A DNA stretch of 13,598 nt, from positions 1-13,598 of the forward strand of contig RBNI01004701.1 of the NCBI GenBank assembly GCA_003990745.1, read 5' to 3'. A program made the translations under genes and the position numbers. Each line of letters opens with the position of its first letter. Positions within the stretch are counted from its first letter, which is position 1. The notes beneath the pieces are model-generated. The model did no database searches. It was not told the DNA's origin and saw nothing but the letters and a program-made list of their open reading frames with translations. Source of the stretch: Jimgerdemannia flammicorona (Eukaryota; Mucoromycota; Endogonomycetes; Endogonales; Endogonaceae). This document shows, piece after piece, positions 1 to 7,324 of this stretch.

Positions 1-77
1 ACTTCTTATCTTTAACTGTCTTGTTATCTCTTAGATTGCTTGCAAGGAAGTGTGTGTATTGCACTGAGTTGACTGAC

Positions 78-110
78 TTTATTTCAGAGGAAATAAGATG
101 GGTATTTATA
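78..110 (-). promoter_or_regulatory. LTR-like TATA box and polyadenylation signal
   Basis: On the minus strand TATAAATACCC (TATAAATA at 110-103) is followed 20 nt later by AATAAA (83-78). Both are conserved in the mutated copy B (TATAAATA at 12025-12018, AATAAA at 11998-11993) although the surrounding sequence has diverged. This arrangement is what is expected for the promoter and poly(A) signal of an LTR. Confidence 0.5.
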
Positions 111-185
111 CAAAATATAATTCAATGATTGCTAAGATATAAAGCTAAATATAAATTCCAATAACTAAAACTACTAAGTTCCAAG

Positions 186-348
186 GCTGGCATTATTTGG
201 TATCACATCAAAATACCGGTGCTGGCATTTATTCAGTATTACATGAGAATACCAGTGCTGGAACAATTTCGCGTCACCTCAGAATGCCGGTGCTGGCATT
301 ATCTGGTGTTACATGAGAATACCAGTAGTGGCATTATCCAGTGTAACA
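186..348. repeat. 35-bp minisatellite, about 4.6 units
   Basis: Units start at about 186, 221, 257, 292 and 327, each opening with a variant of GCTGGCATTATYTGGTRTTA and closing with AATACCRGT. Unit length is 35-36 bp and the last unit is partial. The array lies between the end of the ORF and the TATAAATA motif, where U3 enhancer repeats of an LTR would sit. The corresponding part of copy B (about 12060-12210) is diverged and shows only weak traces. Confidence 0.8.
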
Positions 349-354
349 AAGAAC

Positions 355-1206
355 TTAGAGCAGAAAGTTCAGGACTAAGGGGGCTTTATCATCATCATCA
401 TCATCATCACTGAAGGAGATGAGATCTGCGAATTCGTCATGCAGGTCATGCGTTTCGCTTACTTCGGGTATGTCGCGCGTCTCGCGTATGTCAAAGTCAC
501 GCGGGATGACGTCATCGATGACGTCATCATGTTCGGCAGTGGCGGGAAAATCGGGAACAAGATCTGGAGCTCTCCAGTCTATGAGGTTCTCTTCCACAAA
601 ATAGGGAACAAATGTGGGGTCTTGGGGGGATCTAACCCGGATGCTTGGGCCTTGGAATACTGAGATCAATCCTTGCAGGAATTGGTCTGAGTTGTCCTGA
701 AGGATGGGGTGCCAGAAGTCTTCTACTTCTTCGCTGTTGAGGGTGATAGTGGACTGGGCTTCTGTAGCTACCCTGGCTTCTAGTGCATTGATACGGCAGG
801 ATGACAGGTCTCTGAAATCTGAGACTCTAACATACTCCAAGTTGGGGATCGACCATGGTGCATGCCTGAAGATCTGGTGGATCTTCTTAGCTGTCCTTGT
901 TTCACGTATGTCCATGGGAGTGGCATCTCGTAGCTCTTGGGTGCTGGCCTGTGGGAACTCCCAGCAGAGGAGGTTTCCTATTTCGTACTCCTGCCACATT
1001 TGGAGGCATTCGGTAGCAATGGTGATCCTTGTTTCCATTTCACGGCGGTAGAGGATGAAGTGATAAGGGTCTGCAGTGCCCAGATTGACACTAGGAGTCC
1101 TTATTGAGCAGGTCCTCATGGCTCTTCTGATGTCTTGGAACATCCTTTCTTCAACCGAGGTACCTTGGTGGTTCCTTGACCTTGAGGTTTGACGGGCAGC
1201 AGGCAT
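355..1206 (-). CDS. Hypothetical protein, 283 aa, repeat-borne family
   Basis: This is an intact ORF from ATG at 1206-1204 to a stop at 357-355. I do not recognise the family. The N-terminus is basic and Ser/Arg-rich (MPAARQTSRSRNHQG). The middle (about residues 25-190) is a mixed, Trp- and Glu-containing region without a zinc knuckle, protease or RT motif. The C-terminal third is very acidic and ends in a run of seven Asp encoded by a GAT repeat, then Lys and a short hydrophobic tail. No signal peptide or clear membrane segment is seen. A TATA box lies about 80 bp upstream. A mutated homologue with the same start region and same downstream sequence lies at 12240-13043. Being multicopy and embedded in an LTR-like unit, it is more likely element-borne (gag-like or accessory) than a host gene, but that is inference. 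Confidence 0.65.
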   Translation of the reverse strand: MPAARQTSRSRNHQGTSVEERMFQDIRRAMRTCSIRTPSVNLGTADPYHFILYRREMETRITIATECLQMWQEYEIGNLLCWEFPQASTQELRDATPMDIRETRTAKKIHQIFRHAPWSIPNLEYVRVSDFRDLSSCRINALEARVATEAQSTITLNSEEVEDFWHPILQDNSDQFLQGLISVFQGPSIRVRSPQDPTFVPYFVEENLIDWRAPDLVPDFPATAEHDDVIDDVIPRDFDIRETRDIPEVSETHDLHDEFADLISFSDDDDDDDKAPLVLNFLL

Positions 1207-1285
1207 TTTGTTTGTGGTAAGTCTTTGAGCTATTTTGGGATTGGTGGTTCTTGTTGGTTGCTGCTACTGCGGTTCCTTGATCCTT

Positions 1286-1293
1286 CTTTTATA
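1286..1293 (-). promoter_or_regulatory. TATA box upstream of the 283-aa ORF
   Basis: The minus strand reads GAATATAAAAGAAGG; TATAAAAG lies about 80 bp before the ATG at 1206. The same motif is kept at 13134-13127 in copy B, about 84 bp before its ATG at 13043. Confidence 0.5.
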
Positions 1294-1607
1294 TTCTTCA
1301 GGATGCTTGTGCTGTGGTCACAATGACTCACAGTTGGTCATCATTGCTCATCTCATATGCCGTATAATCTTCTCGTGCTCCGATCTGGTGGCTTTGCAAG
1401 GAAAGACTGTCTCCTGTGCTGATGTCATTATTCTGGGGTCACCGTTACACTATATAAACTATTATATATTTCTACTTAGCTGCAAGATCTATTGCCTTTT
1501 GAAAGTTCTTTAGAATTTTCATAATATCTTTTAACATCTGCTAAGTATTATCTTCAATGATATATTTTTGCAAATCTTTATTAACTATAATTGTTTTGGT
1601 TAAGGGC

Positions 1608-1677
1608 TATTAATAAAAATTAATTTATTAATAAATAAATTATTATAATATAAATTATAATATAATATAATATAAAC
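1608..1677. repeat. A/T-only microsatellite-like tract inside the hAT remnant
   Basis: Almost pure A/T with repeated TATAA/TTAAT words. It interrupts the conserved hAT reading between the ILDVKT*WN block and the MLKDIM block, so it is secondary decay or expansion. Confidence 0.6.
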
Positions 1678-2073
1678 TTATCTCTGATAATTCTAAGACC
1701 TATTTAATCATAAAATATATCAAATTCCACTAAGTCTTAACATCCAGAATAAGTTCTTTTAGATTGCTAATTCCAAAAGCTTTACATTGTACTTTAAATT
1801 GATCAAGATATTATAGTGATAACTGGATCTTGATAATACTTATCTGGAGTTTTAAAGTTAGTTCTCCATTATCATCAGCCTTCATATAAACTAAAAAGGC
1901 CTGAGCAGCCAGATTAATAATATGAGCCAGACAGTAAACATATTATATTGGCTGATAAAGTTCAGTATCAAACTCTATTCCAATTATTTGAAAAAACATA
2001 TTGTTGTTAAATGCATTGTCTGTTATTATAGCTAATATTTAAAGTAAAAGATCAATAATTTAAAATATAAGTT

Positions 2074-2246
2074 TTCAAAAATTCCAACCTTTTTTAAAAA
2101 TTCCAACCTTTTTTAAAAATTCTGCCCTTTTTCAAAAATCCTACTCTTTTTTGAAAAATCTCACTCTTTTTTGAAAAATCCCAAAAATTTCACTCTTTTT
2201 TGGAAATTCCAACTATCCCAACTTTTTTTTTTTTTTTTAACCTTTT
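2074..2246. repeat. Degenerate 18-20 bp T-rich minisatellite within the hAT gene
   Basis: About eight imperfect units of the form TTCAAAAATTCCAACCTTTT, ending in a run of 16 T. It splits the hAT reading between the DF.I.TK block (right) and AIITDNAFNNN (left), which are nearly adjacent in intact hAT transposases, so it was gained inside the old element. Confidence 0.7.
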
Positions 2247-2798
2247 CAAAATATGATCTATATACCTTTGTCTGTATGCTAAAATCTCAAATACATCTTC
2301 CAAAGATATCAGTAAGATTTTTACCTGAATGAGATCCCAATAGCTTGACAAAATCAATCAGCATGCAGTTGAGTTGCCAATTCTGACAGATCCAATGTGT
2401 ATTAATTCTAAGAAATACATACATATTTGGGGATATCCATGTATCAACAGTAAAGGATATTTGATCTCATACATGTACATTTTATTTTCAAATACAATAA
2501 GATTAATTTGAATTAATATTCAATATCAAAATATTAGATCTTACCTGCAGTATAATTTTGATGATATTACACTTCTGTTGAAAGACCAGTTTAATTTCAT
2601 TTCATATAGTTCTAGTAGAAGGCATAATAATGTCTAATTTCAAAAGAGAAAAAAGATCTTTTAACTCTAAATTCTCAACAACTATAAAAGGCTGACTATT
2701 ACTGATAATCTAGCAAACAAGCTTTTCTTGAAATAATGGTATAGAGAATTTTGGCTATTTTGAATATTATAAAGTAATAATAAATTAATAACAATAAC

Positions 2799-2799
<1 letters not shown>

Positions 2800-2846
<47 letters not shown>
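2800..2846. repeat. 47-nt uninterrupted poly(A) (poly(T) on the PLE coding strand)
   Basis: An unbroken run of 47 A immediately precedes the first base of the PLE terminal repeat. On the PLE coding strand it is a 3' poly(T), the opposite of a normal retroelement poly(A) tail. The hAT sequence resumes directly left of it. Confidence 0.9.
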
Positions 2847-2851
<5 letters not shown>

Positions 2852-3348
2852 GGAAGAAGGCCCAGCAGGAGCCAAGGGAGCGAACCCAGAGCCAGTGTCA
2901 AAATGAATGGAAGACATATGGAAAAGCATATATAAGGGGGACAAACAAAGAATGTAACCAAAATTGTATCAGCCATTTATTGCCATGCAAAAGCATGGTC
3001 CTTATATACAAAATATGACGTCCCAAAAGAGAGGACGCGCCACAACTCGGGGCAAACTGAATTAGGAACCACATGACTGCCAGAGATAAGCAGAGATAAA
3101 GGGGGAGCCAATCCCAGTTGCAAGATAAAAATCACAAACAAACACAAACAAAACAAATCCAAATCGAGATTAAAAAACATCCGCAGACCCCAGAGGGGTG
3201 AGCGCGAGCGAGGGGTGAGGCCAAAATGAAGCGAGCTGCAGTGAGCCCGAGTGAAGTGAGGGGCCGAAGGCAGCGGAGGGGAGTAGAGTAAGGCCAAGAC
3301 CCCGGAGCAAGCGCGAGACCCCAGAGAGGGCAAGGATGTTTTTTAATC
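2847..3348 (-). repeat. PLE 3' pseudo-LTR (pLTR)
   Basis: A direct copy of 6503-7004; the two copies differ mostly by transitions. It supplies the RT stop codon (TAA at 3345-3343), a TATA box (TATATAAGG at 3008-3000) and a likely poly(A) signal (AATAAA at 2981-2976) for the element. It contains a 15-bp inverted pair, GATTAAAAAACATCC at 3168-3182 and its complement at 3334-3348, enclosing a 151-bp GC-rich spacer. Confidence 0.85.
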
Positions 3349-5275
3349 CTCTCCAACAGAGTTGGAGGCACCAGAAGGTGACAAAAACACAAAACGAGAG
3401 CGATGGATTATAGAAGAAACAGAAGGAAGATACGAACGGGCAATTAGAGGGCGTCGAGGAAGAGACGAAAGTCCATGGTGTGAAAGAGAAGAGTGCAGGA
3501 CAGTGTCAGGATATTGGGCAACCCATCGAGCATGATCAAATAGTACGATGAGAATCAGGGGTGGGAAGGAAGAGGGGGTACGAAGTGGGTAAGGGGGGAG
3601 AGAGAGAAGGAAGGGAGAATAAGAAGGAGAGAGGAGGGAAGAGTGAACAACAGACCATTCAACTGAAGTAAGAAGATTACGAATGATAGAAATTGGGTAG
3701 GCACGACGATGGACCACGAAGTTGCCAAGAACCCAAACAGCAGACACCCAATCAGAACGATGGGAGCAGTATAAGGTAAGATGACGAGCCTCACCACAAA
3801 CACAATTAAGAAGAGTGCGATGAGGATAGTTGGACAAGAAGTCAGAGAACTGTTGAGAATGAGAAAAACGAGAATATACAACAGTTCGAAAGGGGGAGAA
3901 AGAAATGGAAAGGTCCAAAAAAGGAATACTAGTCGTACTGCACACCCAGGTAATAGAGTGATGTGGAGGGTAGATGCCCAGGAACACACTAGGGATATCA
4001 ACACCAGCAACAGCGAAGACAATGAAGTCATCAATGTATCGGCAAAAGAAGATATCCCCAGCTCGAAACACAATAGAAAGAGGTGAAATAAGATCACGTA
4101 TTGCACAAAGTTCATGAGCCAAGCCAACCAAGTTGGCAAGAGTGGGGGCACAATTCATTCCCATGGCAATACCAGAAATCTGATGAAAACAGCCAAGAGC
4201 CAACTCAAAGAAATTAGAGTGGCAGACGAGGAGCGTAAGCTCAACAATGGAAGCCAACGAAACAGGGGAATCCAAAGGAAAGACAATGGAACCCAAGAAA
4301 CGAAGACAATCATCGATCTCATCAAAATGAATAGCAGTATAAAAGAAGGAAAAATCACCAGAGGCCAAGTGGGAAAAACAATGAACAGGCACAAAGATGG
4401 AGCAGAGAAGGGCGAGCTCCTGGATATTATGAAGAATGGTATACTCAGGCCCAAGACGGTGCTGAAGAAGAGCTATTCAGGAGAGGAAGAAGCAGGAGAG
4501 CCACTTGGAAATCTTGGTGGTAGGCAAACAAAAAGCAGCCATGATAGGACGCCAAGCCAAAGAAGGCTTGTAAACTTTAGGAAGGGCATAGAAAACTGGA
4601 AGACGAACATCCGGAGAGGACAAAGTCCTGGAAGAAGTTAAAAATGGGGTTCACAAAAGGAGAGTCCGAAAGCGATCTAGCGTGAGCCAGAGAAACCCGA
4701 AGAAGAGTGAGAACCTCATCCAATCCAAGAGCACTAGGCTCATAAGCCATGGCTTGAAGGAGGGCAGAAAGGCCATCGAGGTAGAGTGATTTAGGAATAA
4801 GTGCAAAACCCTGATTCTTATCAGTAACTGTGAGCAAGTGTGAAGGCAGTTGCTTGACCGATTTAAGTGTGGTACATACAGCACGGTCCGAAACCAAGTA
4901 AGAGCAAGTGCATCTAGGAATGGACAGCGAGCAAGCCATGTCGAGGAATACGCAGTGTGAAGAGACATTGGGAGGGGGGACCCAATCACTAGGAACAAAA
5001 TAGCAAGAGGGCATCTCACCATGATCCTCAAAGAAGATGGCAAGGTCAAGAGTATGATGAAAGCATAGAAGATGAGCTGGATTGGTGGAGGAGAATTGGG
5101 AGGGAGTCGCAGGAAAAACAAAGCAAGGACCCAGGAATAAGGCAAAGACTTGAAGGGGAGAAAGGGGGCAGTCAGCCGAAGAAAAAGGAGGAGACAAAAG
5201 AGCTCCGGAAGAAGAATAAACCCGAAAGTTCAGGACAAGCAACTGGGAAAGATGAAGGGGAGACAGTATGAGGAA
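3343..5275 (-). pseudogene. PLE reverse transcriptase, two frames, one in-frame TGA
   Basis: RNA-directed DNA polymerase of the Penelope-like class. The first frame is open from 5275 (after TAG at 5278-5276) to TAA at 4577 and carries the PLE-typical DKN motif (Asp codon 4822-4820, TDKNQGFALIPKSLYL). The second frame starts about 4640 with LPVFYALPKVYKP and WRPIMA (RT motifs 1-2). It has a TGA at 4479-4477 and then DFSFFYTAI (first catalytic Asp, 4356-4354), GIAMGMNCAPTLANL, YIDD (4038-4027), FLDLSISF and the C-terminal blocks SNYPHRTLLN, SHRSDW and RRAYPISII typical of PLEs. The change of frame is +1 near 4610-4640. After RT about 110 residues remain, with no GIY...YIG or CCHH motif. The frame ends at a TAA made by the pLTR. 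No ATG occurs before 5014, so N-terminal translation may need readthrough or shifting from upstream. The frameshift and TGA suggest a recently dead copy. Confidence 0.8.
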
Positions 5276-5355
5276 CTACTCAGGGTACACCAGAAGTGAC
5301 GACGGAATCCAAGAAGGGACAGGGACACTGGGGGAGAACCACACTGGGGGAAAGT

Positions 5356-6585
5356 TTAAGAGTGGGAGGTCTTCCCCTTCCCTCTGACTTTTTTTGAAGG
5401 TGGCGAGCCCGATGAGCAGGAGCACACCCCATCAGAGTGCCAGACCTTGCGGCTACAGGCTTTTGTGCAGCCCTTACATTCAGGGGCACGGAGAGAGGAG
5501 GTGGAGAAGGAACTGGCAGAAGAGGCAGAGGGAGAGTGAGCAGCCAAAGGGGCAGCAGCGCGAGGAACACTACCATGGAGGCAGATGGACTTGGCCAGGT
5601 GCCAGTAGGTACAGTGGAGGTGACCAGAGCAGACAGCACAAGGCCAGGCCCCAACGGGGCGGGAACCAAGTTGATGGTCACACTTGGGGGCAGGGGGAAT
5701 GGAGGAGGAGGAGGCCTTGGTGGGGGAGGGGGACCGAGAAGAGGCCGACAAAGCCTGGTTGGGCTTGGCGGGGGTCTTGGTGGGGGTCTTGGAGGGGGCC
5801 TTGGCAGCAGTGGTGGCGAAGGAACAAACCTCGGCATGGGCAGCAGCACAAGCCTCGGCATGGATGGCCTTGGAGACCGAAACCTCAGGGGAGGCAGAGA
5901 GGGAAGCAGTGGCGGTGGCGCGAGCAGCGGCAGTGGCACGAGACATCTTCTGCTCATGAAGGTGAGCAACGAAGGAGGTGCCGGCGAGGAGGAAACGACG
6001 TACAGCGTCAATGTCGGCGGCGACTGAGGGAACTTTGTAGATGGCGAAGCCACAGAAAGGGGCAGTATCCAAGAGGCGAGAGGAGGTGAAGGCCACAAAA
6101 GTGGTACAGGCACGGTGGAAGGAGGTGGAGGCAGTGGCAGCAGAAGCAGCAGCGGCATCAGTGGCAGCAAGCTTAGTGGCAGCAGTGGCGGCACGAACCT
6201 CTTCAGAGAGAGCTTGGTGGCGGGCCTCAGGGAGAATGGAGTAGTGAACGGCAGGTGGAGCGACGACGTCGACGTTATGGCAGAGATAAGCCTCCTTGGC
6301 AGAGAGGGCAAGAACTGACCGAAACTGAGAAAGGAGCGGATGACTAGAAGGACGAAGATCCAGAGGGAGGGAGAGAATGGCGGATGAGATATAAGTCTCA
6401 AATGAAACAGTGGCAGGGGTAAAGGCGGGGGGAGGAGGAGGAGGAACCTCATCCATGACTTCGTCGATGAGGACGGAGGCCCCAAGGGCAGATGGTATAG
6501 CAGAGAAGGAAGAAGGCCCAGCAGGAGCCAAGGGAGCGAACCCAGAGCCAGTGTCAAAATGAATAGAAGACATGTGGAAAAGCAT
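5356..6585 (-). CDS. PLE ORF1 protein, 409 aa, Cys/His-rich C-terminus
   Basis: The ORF runs from ATG at 6585 to TAA at 5358-5356. Its first about 27 codons lie in the pLTR. The middle is Ala/Ser/Thr-rich and likely helical around residues 115-160 (EEVRAATAATKLAATDAAAA). A Pro/Lys-rich linker follows (repeated KTP), then two Cys/His clusters: CDHQ...PCAVCSGHLHCTYWH and ECKGCTKACS...CSC, with a basic tail KKVRGKGK. Such features suggest nucleic-acid binding, as for ORF1 proteins of other retroelements, but I recognise no named domain. A second ATG-started ORF (6632-5280, 450 codons, Pro/Leu-rich) overlaps it entirely in another frame. I prefer this frame because of its ordered Cys pairs. The RT follows 80 nt after the stop. 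A TATA box lies about 71 nt upstream of the ATG. Confidence 0.6.
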   Translation of the reverse strand: MLFHMSSIHFDTGSGFAPLAPAGPSSFSAIPSALGASVLIDEVMDEVPPPPPPAFTPATVSFETYISSAILSLPLDLRPSSHPLLSQFRSVLALSAKEAYLCHNVDVVAPPAVHYSILPEARHQALSEEVRAATAATKLAATDAAAASAATASTSFHRACTTFVAFTSSRLLDTAPFCGFAIYKVPSVAADIDAVRRFLLAGTSFVAHLHEQKMSRATAAARATATASLSASPEVSVSKAIHAEACAAAHAEVCSFATTAAKAPSKTPTKTPAKPNQALSASSRSPSPTKASSSSIPPAPKCDHQLGSRPVGAWPCAVCSGHLHCTYWHLAKSICLHGSVPRAAAPLAAHSPSASSASSFSTSSLRAPECKGCTKACSRKVWHSDGVCSCSSGSPPSKKVRGKGKTSHS

Positions 6586-7004
6586 GTATAAGGGAGATGA
6601 ATAAAGAACATAACCGAAATTACATCAGCCATTTATTGCCATGCAAAAGCGCAGTCCTTATATACAAAATACGACATCCCAAAAGGGAGAACGTGCCACA
6701 ACTCGGGGCGAACCAAATTAGGAACCACATGACTGCCGGAGATAAGCAGAGATAAAGGGGGAGCCAATCCCAGTTGCAGGATAAAAATCACAAACAAACA
6801 CAAACAAAACAAATCCAAATCGAGATTAAAAAACATCCGCAGACCCCGGAGGGGTGAGCACGAGTGAGGGGTGAGGCCAAAATGGAGTGAGCCATAGCGA
6901 GCCTGAGTGAAGTGAGGGGCCGAAGGCAGCGGAGGGAAGCAGAGTAAGGCTGAGACCCCGGAGCAAGCACGAGACCCCGGAGGGAGCAAGGATGTTTTTT
7001 AATC
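6503..7004 (-). repeat. PLE 5' pseudo-LTR (pLTR)
   Basis: The direct counterpart of 2847-3348, 502 bp. On the coding strand it carries the putative promoter and the start codon of ORF1, and its inner boundary at 6503 falls within ORF1. The 15-bp pair GATTAAAAAACATCC (6824-6838) and its complement (6990-7004) is present; from this pair the inverted copy extends outward. I looked for a hammerhead core (CTGANGA plus GAAA), known in some PLE pLTRs, and did not find one. Confidence 0.85.
6656..6664 (-). promoter_or_regulatory. TATA box in the 5' pLTR, driving PLE ORF1
   Basis: The minus strand reads TTTGTATATAAGGAC; TATATAAGG is about 71 bp upstream of the ORF1 ATG (6585). The motif is retained in all three pLTR copies (3008-3000, here, and 7164-7172 on plus). 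Two ATGs (about 6644 and 6632) precede the ORF1 start; the first opens a five-codon upstream ORF. Confidence 0.5.
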
Positions 7005-7324
7005 TCGATTTGGATTTGTTTTGTTTGTGTTTGTTTGTGATTTTTATCCTGCAACTGGGATTGGCTCCCCCTTTATCTCCACTTATCTCTGGCAGTCATG
7101 TGGTTCCTAATTCGGTTCGCCCCAAGTTGTGGTGCATCCTCTCTTTTGGGACGTCGTATTTTATATATAAGGACCGCACTTTTGCATGGCAATAAATGGC
7201 TGATGCAATTTCAGTTATGTTCTTTATTCATCCCCCTTATACATGCTTTTCCACATGTCTTCCGTTCATTTTGACACTGGCTCTGAATTCGCTCCCTTGG
7301 CTCCCACTGGGCCTTCTTCCTTCT
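6990..7324 (+). repeat. Inverted partial pLTR forming a large palindrome with 6504-6838
   Basis: The 335 bp are the reverse complement of 6504-6838 with scattered, mostly transition differences. The 151-bp stretch 6839-6989 is the loop. The inverted copy starts exactly at the 15-bp inverted motif and stops at the same terminal base as the element's left end. With the left pLTR it gives the whole element terminal inverted repeats. Reading frames seen here are only copies of the pLTR. Confidence 0.85.

Larger units (their letters stand above)
1..1449 (-). mobile_element. LTR-element-like repeat unit, copy A (young, little mutated)
   Basis: This unit recurs in the same orientation at about 11743-13248. 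Read on the minus strand, it begins at 1449 with TGTAACGGTGACC, a typical LTR-type terminus. It then has a TATA box (1293-1286), a 283-codon ORF, TGTTACAC at 348, a 35-bp minisatellite, TATAAATA (110-103) and AATAAA (83-78), and it runs off the window at position 1. The TATA plus AATAAA pair about 20 nt apart looks like the U3-R part of an LTR. The sequence from 1450 on is decayed hAT coding DNA, so 1449/1450 is probably the insertion junction. No pol domain is visible in the part present. It could be a very long LTR carrying an ORF, or the end of a retroelement. The left boundary is outside the window, so the class is uncertain. Confidence 0.55.
1450..2799 (-). pseudogene. hAT transposase, catalytic part, RIP-degraded (3' half)
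   Basis: Cut-and-paste DNA transposase of the hAT superfamily, broken by stops and indels. Reading the minus strand from right to left I see: EKLVC*IISNSQPFIVVEN (the Trp now a stop); MPSTRTI; ISFTVDTW.SPNMY with HWICQNWQL and SHSG (first catalytic region); DFSI.TKV; AIITDNAFNNNMFF (DDE-type TDNAsNN motif); YCLAHIINLAAQAF (usual RC.AHILNL); ILDVKT*WN (usual TRWNST); and MLKDIMKILKNFQKAIDLA. The C-terminal dimerisation region is missing because copy A of the LTR-like unit begins at 1449. A candidate intron (GTAAG at 2544 to AG at 2466) separates two blocks, but its frame is off by one. The N-terminal half lies at 7325-7624, beyond the inserted PLE. Confidence 0.85.
2847..7324 (-). mobile_element. 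Penelope-like retroelement, apparently endonuclease-deficient, inserted in a hAT transposase
   Basis: A GC-rich block of 4,478 bp whose ends share one terminus (GAGAAGGAAGAAGG left, its complement right). On the minus strand the order is: inverted partial pLTR, full pLTR (7004-6503), ORF1, RT in two frames, full pLTR (3348-2847). Penelope-like elements are known for such pLTRs in direct and inverted arrangements. The RT motifs (DKN, LPVFYALPKVYKP, GIAMGMNCAPTLANL, RYIDDF, FLDL) place it in this class. No GIY-YIG endonuclease is visible, as in the telomere-associated EN-minus PLEs described from fungi and rotifers. It separates the BED domain and catalytic part of one hAT gene. No target-site duplication is obvious. 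It has few RIP-type stops, so it is younger than its host element. Confidence 0.8.

Noticed and set aside
219..413. Plus-strand ORF ending in seven His codons
   Set aside because: It is the antisense of the GAT repeat and minisatellite at the end of the minus-strand ORF; not a metal-binding peptide gene.
2800..2846. Poly(A) tail of a plus-strand LINE or SINE ending at 2846
   Set aside because: The sequence to its left is minus-strand hAT coding DNA and no plus-strand retroelement is seen.
2699..2976. Minus-strand ORFs with a long Phe run
   Set aside because: The Phe run is just the 47-nt A/T homopolymer read through; pLTR fused to hAT remnant.
2847..3348. Hammerhead ribozyme in the PLE pLTR
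   Set aside because: Known in some PLEs, so I looked for CTGANGA with GAAA on both strands; no core was found.
3781..4641. Plus-strand ORFs opposite the RT (101 and 175 codons)
   Set aside because: They lie antisense to well-supported RT motifs and show no family features.
5394..6318. Gly/Arg/Trp-rich plus-strand ORFs
   Set aside because: Antisense shadows of the GC-rich PLE ORF1 region; composition only.
6992..7195. Plus-strand 67-codon ORF
   Set aside because: The inverted copy of pLTR sequence, identical in kind to frames in the other two pLTRs.
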